Shown here: in pieces, positions 47,481 to 56,936 of the stretch
Numbering within the stretch: the first letter of the stretch is position 1
Layout of the letters: each line of letters begins with the position of its first letter
From: Rhynchospora pubera
Lineage: Eukaryota > Streptophyta > Magnoliopsida > Poales > Cyperaceae
Assembly (NCBI GenBank): GCA_028095005.1
Contig: CM051462.1
Span: forward strand, 240,120,973-240,184,972
Direction of reading: 5' to 3'
Length of the DNA stretch: 64,000 nt
Notes under the pieces: model-generated
Databases searched by the model: none
The model's input: the letters and a program-made list of their open reading frames with translations, nothing else
What the model was told of the DNA's origin: nothing
Made by a program: the position numbers and the translations under genes

Positions 47481-50400
47481 ATGGAACGTGAAGCAGGACA
47501 AGGAAGCAGGGCACGTGAGCGTGAGCCTCTCAACCGTGCAGATGATGAAGGCTTAGAGCCAAATCCTGATGAACCGGTACCGGTTGAGACGATACGCAGA
47601 CAGGCTGCCATTGATGTTAGACTGTTGGCAGCATATGAACAAGGCCGCTATTTAACTCATGAACTAGGAGCAGTGCCAACAGCCCCAGTGAATGAAGCCA
47701 ATGAGTTCAGGCGGTTATTGGCTGACTTTGGTAGCCAGCACCCGCCACGGTTTGATGGCACAGGCGGGTACAAGGCGGCCGAGGAATGGTTGGAAAGTAT
47801 CAATAATAAGTTCCAGTTGGTTAGAGTACCGGATGCAAACAAGGTGGAGCTGGCCACTCCGTACTTGGAGAACTCGGCCAGATTTTGGTGGAAAACAGCA
47901 AGAAGGAGTTTTACCGGTGAACAGCTAAGAATACCATGGCAGTGGTTTGAGCAAGTTTTTACTAGGCGGTATCTAAGTTCTGCCCAAAAAGAGAAGCTGA
48001 GGCAGCAATTTCTCACTCTTACCCAAGAAGGCATAACAGTCGGGCAGTACAATGACACCTTTGTGGAGTTGTCTCGCTATGCACCGGATGTGACCGGTGA
48101 TGAGTATTTGTATCGTAGGCAGTACCTAAATGGGCTTGACCCAGACATTGCACAAGCATTGGATGCCACGGGGGAAGTGGAAGTGCAAGAGCTGATGGAT
48201 CGTGCTGAGAGAATGGAAGGGCATGGAAAAAGAAAGTCTAGTTGGGGGCAGGCCAGAAATGTTAAGCCTAAGTTTGTAAAGCCGGTCCCATTTAGTAGGG
48301 CGGTTGCTAATGTGAAAGGACCTCAATCTTCTGCACCAGTGCAATTCAAGACTGGCATGGGTGCTCAAACTCAAAAGGCATGGTGCCGTACATGTAACAG
48401 TCCCCATCCAGAGGCACAATGTCGAGTTGCTAAAGGTTTGTGTTTTAATTGTGGAGAAAGCGGGCATTGGAAGAATGAGTGCCCGAAAGTACAACAAGGT
48501 TTCGTGAGAGGAGGACCTGCCTTTGGGATGGCGGGTAGAGGACGTGGAAACCCTGCATGGCGGGGTGGCAGAACGGGCGGTCGTGTGGCCGTTCATGCTG
48601 TGGAAGTAATTCAAGAGGAATCGGACGAGGCAAAACAAGAAGATGATCCAAGTTCAACTGCACCCACCGAACTTATGACAGGTAATGTTTTTATTTCAGG
48701 TCAGAGGGCTTTTGTGTTGTTCGATACGGGGTGTAGTCATTCGGTTGCGGCGAGGGATTTCGTGGAGAGTTGCGGCTGGCCGACTAAGTCGCAAGAAAGA
48801 GCTCTCAGTGTTCAGACCCCACTTGGTTACTTTAAAGAGGTGTTGCAATGTTGTAAGGGACTTAAGGTGATGATAAATGGGCGTGATTTGGAAGCTGACA
48901 TGTTGGTTTTGGACATAGCCGGGTATGATGCACTACTCGGTTTTGATTGGCTGACTCGGCATCATGCGGTGATAGATTGCGCAAAGCGGCTGGTCCGATT
49001 TCAAGCGGGCAGCCTAGCTCCTTGTGTATTTAAATGTAAAGCTGTTGGAGATCCTATGATAATTATTTCAGCGGTGGAAGCGTGTAACCTGGTTCAGGCT
49101 GGGTGTGATGCATATTTGGCTGCCGTTATTGGTGAAGCGGCTGAAGAAAAAGCAAGTATTGATACTATTGCTGTGGTGAAAGAGTTTAAAGATGTGTTCC
49201 CTGATGAGATAGCTGGAGTACCACCTGATAGAGAAGTGGAATTCGGTATTGAGTTGCTGCCGGGTACCACTCCAATATCCAAGACCCCATATCGGATGGC
49301 CCCAGCTGAGATGAAAGAATTGAAAGTGCAATTGGAAGAGCTATTAGCAAAGGGTTTCATTAGACCCAGCAGTTCACCGTGGGGAGCCCCAGTTTTGTTT
49401 GTAAGGAAGAAAGACGGTACCTTGCGGTTATGCATTGATTATCGGGAGTTAAACAAGGTGACGGTGAAGAACCGCTATCCTTTGCCACGCATTGATGATC
49501 TGTTTGATCAATTGCAAGGATCATCAGTGTATTCTAAGATTGATTTGAGAACGGGCTATCACCAGCTTAAGATACGCCCCAGTGATGTTGAGAAGACGGC
49601 ATTTCGTACTAGGTACGGGCACTATGAGTTTCTGGTTATGCCGTTTGGCTTAACGAATGCACCAGCTGCATTCATGGACCTTATGAATCGGGTGTTTAAA
49701 GAATTTCTGGATGCTTTTGTTGTTGTTTTCATAGATGACATACTGATCTATTCCCGATCATTTGAAGAGCATGCTAAACATCTCAGGATTGTATTGAGTA
49801 GGCTGAGAGAGTGCAAGCTGTATGGAAAATTTTCTAAGTGTGAATTTTGGTTAAGTAAGGTGGCATTTCTAGGCCATGTAATTTCTGGAGAAGGATTGGC
49901 TGTGGATCCATCAAAAGTGCAGGCAGTGACTGAATGGAGCCAACCGAAATCCGTGAGTGAGATAAGAAGTTTCTTGGGTTTGGCGGGATATTATAGGCGA
50001 TTTGTGGCTGGTTTCTCTCAAATTGCCAAGCCACTGACAGAGTTGTTGCATAAGGGAGTAAAGTTTGTATGGGAAGAAAGGCAAGAGAAAAGCTTTCAGG
50101 AGTTGAAAAATCGGCTTGTGACAGCGCCGGTCCTTGCTATGCCGATTTCAGGCCGAGACTATGATGTATATACTGATGCCTCTAAGTCGGGTTTGGGATG
50201 TGTGTTGATGCAAGAAAAGCATGTAATAGCCTATGCATCAAGGCAGTTGAGGCCGCATGAGCAGAATTATCCGACCCACGATTTGGAGCTAGCGGCTGTC
50301 ATCTTTGCACTTAAAATTTGGCGGCATTACTTGTATGGAGTTAAGTGTAAAATCTATACAGACCATCAGAGTTTGAAATATATTTTCACACAAAAAGAAT

Positions 50401-52151
50401 TGAATCTGAGGCAAAGGCGTTGGCTAGAGCTTATGAAAGATTATGATTTGGAGATATTGTATCATGCCGGTAAGGCTAATTTGGTGGCCGATGCATTGAG
50501 TAGGAAGAGTCGAATGAATGCGGTGACTTTATTAACACAGGAGCCAAGATTGCTTGAAGAAATGAGGCGTATGGAGTTGCAGGTTGGAGTATCACATGAA
50601 CTCGGGCAACGGATGTTGAGCCGGGTCCAAACAGTGAGTGTTACATCTCCCGTGCTTATGACGGTGATGTTAGCTGCCATAGAAGTACAACCTGATTTAC
50701 ATGATAAAATTCAGGCAGCCCAAGTAATGGATGATAATTGCAAGAGATTCAAAGAAAGAGCAGAAGATGAGAAGGAGACCCCGTTCCGTGTAGATGAAAG
50801 CGGTGTTTTGCGGTTCAGAAATCGCATTTGTGTGCCAAATGATGCAGGTATCAAGGCGTTGATCTTGTCTGAGGCGCATGAATCAGGGTATGCTTTACAT
50901 CCTGGTGAGGTAAAAATGTATCAAGACTTGAGAAAATATTTCTGGTGGCCAGGCATGAAGAAAGAAGTGGCTCGATTTGTTGAGAAGTGTTTAATCTGTC
51001 AGCAAGTAAAGGCCGATAGAAAGAAAAGTGCGGGATTGTTGCAAACTTTGAGGCGGCCAAAGAGTAAATTTGAGTCCATTACAATGGATTTTGTATCTGG
51101 TTTTCCAAAAACAAAAGGAAGGATTGAGGCAGTGTGGGTGATAGTGGATCGGCTTACCAAGGTAGCCCGCTTCATACCGATTCGGGCAGATGTTGCGGCT
51201 AAGGAATTGGCTGAAATATTCCTCAGAAATTTTTGCAAGTATCATGGCTGTCCACAGGAGATAATTTCAGATAGAGATGGTCGGTTTATATCTCATTTTT
51301 GGAAGAGTTTTCAAGAGGCTATGGGTACAAAGCTGAAATTCAGTTCGGCACATCACCCGCAAACTGATGGGCAGTCGGAACGCACTATACAAACCCTGGA
51401 AGACATGTTGAGAGCGTGTGCATTGAGTTTTGGTGGCTCATGGCTTGATCACTTGTATTTGGCTGAGTTTGCATACAACAATAGTTTTCATTCCAGCATT
51501 GGCATGCCGCCGTATGAGGCGTTGTATGGGGAGCCATGCCGTACACCGTTATGGTGGCAACCCAGGGGCAACTTTGTCCCAACTGGACCTGAACTAGTGG
51601 CTGAAAATTCTGAGAAAACAAAGGTGGTCCTGAGTAGGCTCAAAGCAGCACAAGATAGGCAAAAGCGGTATGCCGATGTGCATAGGCGACCGGTTGAGTA
51701 CACGGATGGAGAAAGAGTATGGCTGAAGGTTTCTCCCATGCGTGGAGTGTATAGATTCGGTGTGACTGGAAAGCTAAGTCCTCGGTATGTTGGCCCTTTT
51801 CCGGTGGAGGAAAGAGTTGGAGCGGTTGCTTATAAGTTGAAGCTACCGGAGGAATTGAACCGTATACACCCAGTGTTTCATGTGTCACAGCTGAGACGGT
51901 TTGTTGGTGACCAATCTCATGTATTGGACTATTCTCAGCTGCACCTTGGTGAAAACTTGACTTATGAAGAAGCACCTATGAGGATTCTGGACAGTAGAGA
52001 GCAACGGTTGAGAACCAAAGTCATTAAGCTAGTACTTGTGCAGTGGGGGCGGCACTCAGAAAAAGATGCAACTTGGGAGCTTGAGAGCACGATTAGAGAG
52101 CGTTACCCTGAGTTGTTCGTGAGTTCAGGTACGATTCGTTCAGAGGACTGA
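47481..52151 (+). CDS. Ty3/gypsy (Tekay/Del chromovirus) gag-pol polyprotein, 1556 aa
   Basis: A single uninterrupted frame. The gag capsid domain occupies ~89-260 and a CCHC zinc knuckle (CFNCGESGHWKNEC) ~321-334. The aspartic protease has DTG at ~415. Reverse transcriptase (~600-790) has FIDD at ~750-754, the catalytic motif in its usual plant variant. RNase H shows YTDAS near 898. Integrase has an HHCC finger from ~1133 and D-D-E residues near 1202, 1264 and 1300 (D-x35-E). A chromodomain-like C-terminus (~1500-1550) marks the chromovirus branch. The polyprotein is made from the LTR transcript and cut by its own protease; it copies the RNA and inserts the DNA. The ATG at 47481 lies 145 bp after the 5' LTR. 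All key residues are present, so the element may be active. Confidence 0.96.
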   Translation: MEREAGQGSRAREREPLNRADDEGLEPNPDEPVPVETIRRQAAIDVRLLAAYEQGRYLTHELGAVPTAPVNEANEFRRLLADFGSQHPPRFDGTGGYKAAEEWLESINNKFQLVRVPDANKVELATPYLENSARFWWKTARRSFTGEQLRIPWQWFEQVFTRRYLSSAQKEKLRQQFLTLTQEGITVGQYNDTFVELSRYAPDVTGDEYLYRRQYLNGLDPDIAQALDATGEVEVQELMDRAERMEGHGKRKSSWGQARNVKPKFVKPVPFSRAVANVKGPQSSAPVQFKTGMGAQTQKAWCRTCNSPHPEAQCRVAKGLCFNCGESGHWKNECPKVQQGFVRGGPAFGMAGRGRGNPAWRGGRTGGRVAVHAVEVIQEESDEAKQEDDPSSTAPTELMTGNVFISGQRAFVLFDTGCSHSVAARDFVESCGWPTKSQERALSVQTPLGYFKEVLQCCKGLKVMINGRDLEADMLVLDIAGYDALLGFDWLTRHHAVIDCAKRLVRFQAGSLAPCVFKCKAVGDPMIIISAVEACNLVQAGCDAYLAAVIGEAAEEKASIDTIAVVKEFKDVFPDEIAGVPPDREVEFGIELLPGTTPISKTPYRMAPAEMKELKVQLEELLAKGFIRPSSSPWGAPVLFVRKKDGTLRLCIDYRELNKVTVKNRYPLPRIDDLFDQLQGSSVYSKIDLRTGYHQLKIRPSDVEKTAFRTRYGHYEFLVMPFGLTNAPAAFMDLMNRVFKEFLDAFVVVFIDDILIYSRSFEEHAKHLRIVLSRLRECKLYGKFSKCEFWLSKVAFLGHVISGEGLAVDPSKVQAVTEWSQPKSVSEIRSFLGLAGYYRRFVAGFSQIAKPLTELLHKGVKFVWEERQEKSFQELKNRLVTAPVLAMPISGRDYDVYTDASKSGLGCVLMQEKHVIAYASRQLRPHEQNYPTHDLELAAVIFALKIWRHYLYGVKCKIYTDHQSLKYIFTQKELNLRQRRWLELMKDYDLEILYHAGKANLVADALSRKSRMNAVTLLTQEPRLLEEMRRMELQVGVSHELGQRMLSRVQTVSVTSPVLMTVMLAAIEVQPDLHDKIQAAQVMDDNCKRFKERAEDEKETPFRVDESGVLRFRNRICVPNDAGIKALILSEAHESGYALHPGEVKMYQDLRKYFWWPGMKKEVARFVEKCLICQQVKADRKKSAGLLQTLRRPKSKFESITMDFVSGFPKTKGRIEAVWVIVDRLTKVARFIPIRADVAAKELAEIFLRNFCKYHGCPQEIISDRDGRFISHFWKSFQEAMGTKLKFSSAHHPQTDGQSERTIQTLEDMLRACALSFGGSWLDHLYLAEFAYNNSFHSSIGMPPYEALYGEPCRTPLWWQPRGNFVPTGPELVAENSEKTKVVLSRLKAAQDRQKRYADVHRRPVEYTDGERVWLKVSPMRGVYRFGVTGKLSPRYVGPFPVEERVGAVAYKLKLPEELNRIHPVFHVSQLRRFVGDQSHVLDYSQLHLGENLTYEEAPMRILDSREQRLRTKVIKLVLVQWGRHSEKDATWELESTIRERYPELFVSSGTIRSED

Positions 52152-52161
52152 ACGGATTCTT

Positions 52162-52172
52162 AAGGGGGGAGG
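52162..52172 (+). other. Polypurine tract
   Basis: AAGGGGGGAGG just before the 3' LTR; primer for plus-strand DNA synthesis. Confidence 0.85.
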
Positions 52173-52174
52173 AA

Positions 52175-54544
52175 TGTGAGATACGGCTGTCTGACGGTGA
52201 CCCTGTCATGTAAACACCATGCAACCAGGCCTTAGAGCGTGGGGGAAATTCAGGGGTTGGTAAATACTGTACTAGATGTTGCTCCAATTTGCATCCTGTC
52301 TATTAGGGGGGTGGTGGTGATTGAGACCTTGACTGACTAGAGACCCATGTAAATATACCCCCGTCCCTGTCCAGACACTAGTGCAGTCATGTAAAGCGTG
52401 GTTGGAAACGGTATAAGTCCCGCTATGATAACGGTTGCCTTACAATCAGACTATGTGTGTATGATGCATCATGTATGCCAAACTGAAATAAATTATTGCG
52501 TGGTATAATGACATGGTATGATGACCCAAATTGTGACCAAAATGATGACCAAATTATGCTGTAACGCATGACGGTTACAGCTGGTCTGAGTGTGTGATTG
52601 TTAATGTAGCTGCCCAGTCATGAAATCTGTACTTAGGCATGTTGGCAGTGAGTACTGGAGTGTCCCTTGCATGTAGGACTGGAGTGGTCCAGTGGTGACC
52701 CTTGGAGCTGGCTAAGGGGCAGTCCAACCTGGTTTGACCAGCCCCATTAGCTGCATGACACCTAGCAGCTTAGTCATTTAGGCAGGGGGAGATTGGTTTG
52801 CTGACACCTGGTCCCCACCCCTTACACTCTCTTTCTGGCCCAAATTGGTGGACAATTATGCCCTTATCCCTGCCAAATTCGTATTACCACTGTGTCTTAC
52901 CAAAACAGACCCCTTGAGCTTGTTTGTGAGGTGTTAGGCAGTGAAAAACAGTGTTTGGATCATAGCTGGATAGTTGGGAAGGTAAAGAATAGTGTTGTGT
53001 GCATGATTTTGGCCCTGGTTTACCCAAAACAGGCTGGGAAGTTCATGACGGTGCATGTGTTGTGTATAGCGGCTGGTTTCCATGACTCAAACAGACCTTT
53101 GGGATGATGATTGTGATGCATTGCATAGTATTGTTGGTGCATCCTAACTGACCTTGTGCTAGTAAGCACCATAGGTCTGGTGTTGGTTGACTATCAAACC
53201 ATGAAGCGGTGTTGCAAACACCCGCAAACCAGACACGCAACGGTGTTTGGCTAGGTGCCTTTACCACGTAATTGCATGAGTTATAGGCTGGTGTTGAGTA
53301 TGACTGTGACATAAGGTTTTGATTGCTTGAACCAGACCCTGAGCAAGGTGATTCGGTGGACTTGAGCGGTGAAGCGGGTGCTTCGCAGCAGTGAACGGTG
53401 GGTAAAGCGGTGTAAGGTTTGAGGTGCGGATTTCACCTGGACCCTAACTCTTGTTGATGTGCTAAACTTAAAGTATATTATGCATGTTGCTTGATGTTTT
53501 TGCATGACTTAGCATGTAGCCTGCATGTATGAATTGCTATATTATATATATATGCTACATGACTGTGCATAGGATGGATTGTTATCTCATGACATGCATA
53601 TTGAATGGTTTATTTTATTGTGGCTGAATTGTGATATTTGGTATGGCTGTGCTAATTGTGTGATGAATGGCATTTACATCTTTGGAAAGCGGAGTCGCGA
53701 CCGTCTTTCCAAGGGCCGTGAGATAAGCGCTTATGTTCCGGGACTCATGACTATGAGGGGGTAAATGTTCTCAGCAATTAAGTACTATTTGGTTGTATTG
53801 ATGGAAAGGAAATGACTTGGCTGATTGGTAACCAGCCTAGTATTGTGCATGGATAGGTGTCCAACAAGTGCCGGCTTTTGTATGAATTGAATTTGCAGAG
53901 TTCGGATAATCGTTGCTAGCTGGCCTTGCATTGCATAGCATGAATTGCTAACTGTTTTATGATTAAACTGTGCAAACTATGTTCTTATATATTAAACAGT
54001 GTGTATTTAGTTCCGCAACATGAGACTCCGAGTTCATGCGTGGCTGGAACTAAATACCGCACTGAGAAATGGTTTCCTTTCTCACCGTACCATGTTTTCA
54101 TGGGTTCCAGGTTTTGGCGGCGTGGGCTGAAGAGTTGGAGAAGTAAGCCATGTACATTATGTCATGCTATGTTTTGTATACTTGTGTGCTGTGGCTTGTT
54201 GAATTGTGTAATTATATGCTTGTATGTGTGTAAACTTCAGTTGCTAAGTTTACTAACTGTTGCTTGATGGGTTGGGTTGGGAAAAGACTTGATAAACTGT
54301 GTAAATGTTGCCTATATGGCTGGATGCCGGTTATTATAGAGGAAACTCTGTCGAAATTTTGTTTTGCACATGTTACAAGCATAACCTCAACTTTGTTTAT
54401 TTGAACTGTTGCTAGTTAAGTGCATGGTGCTTTGTATACTAAAACATGGCATAATGACTTGTGGCCAATCAGTAAGCCTTGCGGGGCGTGCGAAGCACGT
54501 TCCTGCGGCGGAAATCGGTCACGCCGCCGCTGCGGGGTGTGACA
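52175..54544 (+). repeat. Tekay 3' LTR, 2370 bp
   Basis: Same limits as 44966-47335. Differences seen by eye near 52200, 52720, 54031 and 54338. Followed by the AATGG target copy. Confidence 0.95.
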
Positions 54545-54838
54545 AATGGTGGGAAAGGAGGCGGCGCCCCATGCAGCCGCCCGGGGAGTGGAAAAATAGA
54601 GAGAAAGATCCCTAATTTGGCATGGGAGGCGCTTTATATAGGGAATGGGTTAGGTTTAGGGTTTGGTGCGAAATACAGTTAGGTCGGTGCGGGATACAAT
54701 TTGGGCTGTGCGGGCTACAGCAGGCCTAGTTCGGAGTACAACAGCGTGCTGGGCTGGGAATGAGTCATCCAGCCCAAGTGTTGGCCGCACAGCTGGGTTG
54801 TACTCCGCACTGGAGATGTCCAGGACATGTTGGATGCA

Positions 54839-55045
54839 TTGTAGGCCGCACTGGAGAGCTGTTGGCCGCACAGGAGGATTGTTGGCCGCACATGAGGGCT
54901 GTTGGCCGCACTGGAGGATTGTTGGCCGCACAGGAGTGGTGTTGGTGGCACCAGAGGGCTGTTGGCCGCACCAGACAAGTGTTGACCGCACCAGACAAGT
55001 GTTGGCCGCACAGGAGAGTTGCTAGTCACACAGGAGGCATCCAGA
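54839..55045. repeat. 20-bp minisatellite (GTTGGCCGCACAGGAGGATT), ~10 units
   Basis: Head-to-tail degenerate 20-bp units with no spacers, inside the right part of the second-level LTR. Related TGCGGG/CCGCAC phrases occur on both sides (54690-54840, and 43085-43255 in the left part). They give rise to several overlapping false reading frames. Confidence 0.9.
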
Positions 55046-56016
55046 GAAGAGGGATATGAGGTGTCTGCCGCACAGGGTTGATGTAGACCGCACTAGATTA
55101 CTTGTAGCGCCGAAATGTGCCGATTTTCATTGTTTTTGTTCCAAATCCCTGAAATTCAAAGACAAACCAAAAGCAATACCAAATCCTACAAATCCAAGCT
55201 GAAAAGCACACAATTTCAAGAGTTTAGACTATGATTTTAGGGTTAAGTCCGGCCAAATACCATATATATAAATGCTATATCATGTGCAACGCTATAAAAC
55301 GTTACACAACGCTCTGACAACTCACAACGACATTGTCTGTGACCGTTTGATTTTTCAACAGCTAGTTCTATGTTGTACAACGCCATATAGCGTTGTACAA
55401 CGGTAGAGTCTGTTTTGACTGGTTTTTGGAGCTGTTGGCGCCCTCTATATATATCGGGCCTTTTGGAACTGTTGAGACACTTTTGAAACCTTTGAAATTT
55501 CTCCTTTTTGAGCTCCAACCAGTTAGACATTATTCTCTCTTGTGTTTGAGCATTAAGATAGAAAAATCATTGAGATTAGAGTATGTCAACCAATCCACTA
55601 GTGCTAATTGCTAGAATTGTTGAGTGATTTGGTTAGAGCCTCAATCCCTTGAGTGTTTGTGTTTGTTTAATTGAGCTAGGCCAATCCACCTTGAGAGTTC
55701 TTGTAACAAGGTGATTTGGTTCGAAATTGTAGTCCCGTTCATTGTGGAATTGAACGGAGCGCGCCCCAATTTTATGGTTGCGGAACTCCCGGAGACGTAC
55801 GACTAAGGCTAGCTCTTCCTAGCGGGTCGTAACTCCGTAATACATCGCGTGTCACTTCTTTCTCTCCTCTCTTTACTTCTCTTGCTTTGTAATTTGCTTG
55901 TGACTTGTTTTGTGTTTAGACCAAATTTGAATTGAACCAAATATTAACCATACCGGTTTAGAAAATAGATTTTGTGCCTATTCACCCCCCCTCTAGGCCT
56001 TTATTTAGGGACATCA

Positions 56017-56936
56017 GTAAGGTTTAGTGAGAGAGATGGAGATAGGTGCACATGGTCTTCAGTGAACCAGTACAAACCCAGAAAGGTATGAAGTTTTCGG
56101 CGCATGAACCAGGTGTACTCAAGGCATAGTAACTTTTAAACCTAGCGCCCTCCATAAATCTGGCTTGGATCCCCTCCAACGGACGCACGCGCTACCTCTT
56201 TTCGATTTTTCTAGGATTTTCATTCAATTTCCTTGATTTAACCTTTATTCTTTGAGGCTGATCCAAAATAAATTGTTTGAAGGCCTTCCCTTGGGTATTT
56301 TTGGGCGAAATTTTATGGGTAGGCTCATAAAAATATGAAAAATTTAATGGTTCAAATGGTTTTGGTAAATTCCACATAGATTTATTTTGGTAATTTTGTG
56401 AAGTTTTTGGGTTTCTTTGTAAATTTTGGCATTTGTGTGGGTATTTCTGGGATTTAAAAATTATGATAATTCATCATAATTCTTAAGGGATTTTTGGGTA
56501 AAATTTGGGGATATTTGGAGTTTGTTTGATATTTTTCGCAATTTGATTTTGATTTCTGGCAATTTGGAAATTTGGACTTTGCTGTTTGACCTTTGGTTTT
56601 CATAATTTTGTTTTATTTTGAATTTTTACTTTGGTTTTCAGGGCTTAATTTTCAGGGTCAACACCCGCACAATTCAAGAGAATAAAAATCAAGTTCGTAT
56701 AGCAACCCTTGTCGGGAATCAGCGGTAGACAAGATTTATAGAACCTATCCTCATGTGGAAAAGATAATCATCTCAAACTTAGAACCAAAATCATAACGAA
56801 AGAAATAATGACACGTAGCACAATCCATATATTTATTTCGATGGATCAAGTCTTGTACTATGTTCTATAACATACGCATATGCAATTAAGCTGGTAACTA
56901 ATTGAACTGTCAATAAATAAATCAAGGAACAAATGA
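56017..56936. other. AT-rich DNA between nested complex and old gypsy element
   Basis: No coding frame. T-rich, with repeated TTTTGGTAATTTTG-like phrases from 56280 to 56640. It could be the decayed LTR of the minus-strand gypsy element to its right, but I found no clear ends. Confidence 0.35.

Larger units (their letters stand above)
43264..54544 (+). mobile_element. Ty3/gypsy chromovirus (Tekay/Del type), tandem of a deleted and a complete copy
   Basis: Order: 108-bp LTR stub, deleted interior, full LTR, full interior, full LTR. The whole is flanked by AATGG (43259-43263, 54545-54549), so it is one insertion event followed by LTR-LTR recombination, then a deletion. The two full LTRs are both 2370 bp and I found about four differences by eye, so the element is very young. 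It carries one complete gag-pol frame. Confidence 0.93.
42026..55282 (+). mobile_element. Second-level LTR (TGATGTG..ATATCA), ~1971 bp, split by the Tekay array
   Basis: Left part 42026-43263, right part 54550-55282. Starts TGATGTG and ends TATATCA (TGAT..ATCA inverted ends) and is flanked by TGTGC (42021-42025, 55283-55287), a 5-bp target duplication typical of LTR elements. No interior was found, so it is most simply a solo LTR. The left part has ACCGCAAGCGTACGG and GGGTCGAATCCACAGGGA, phrases seen in dispersed plant repeats. Both parts contain TGCGGGCTACAG motifs. Lineage unassigned. Confidence 0.75.
41013..56016 (+). mobile_element. SIRE-type copia 3' LTR, ~1742 bp, split by nested insertion
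   Basis: Left part 41013-42025, right part 55288-56016. Starts TGTTGGTTAAAC right after the polypurine tract and ends ...TTTAGGGACATCA. The phrase GCCTATTCACCCCCCCTCTA near the right end is characteristic of SIRE-type LTRs. Both parts carry the same GCGTTGTGCAACGC-type motifs. The break point has TGTGC on both sides of the inserted element. Confidence 0.7.

Noticed and set aside
49068..51975. Minus-strand frames up to 133 codons within gag-pol
   Set aside because: Shadows of the 1556-codon plus-strand frame.
54839..55045. CRISPR-like regular 20-bp repeats
   Set aside because: Units are head to tail without spacers and lie in a plant LTR.
54656..55059. Several overlapping frames of 77-120 codons on both strands
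   Set aside because: Products of the 20-bp minisatellite and TGCGGG repeats in an LTR; no family resemblance.
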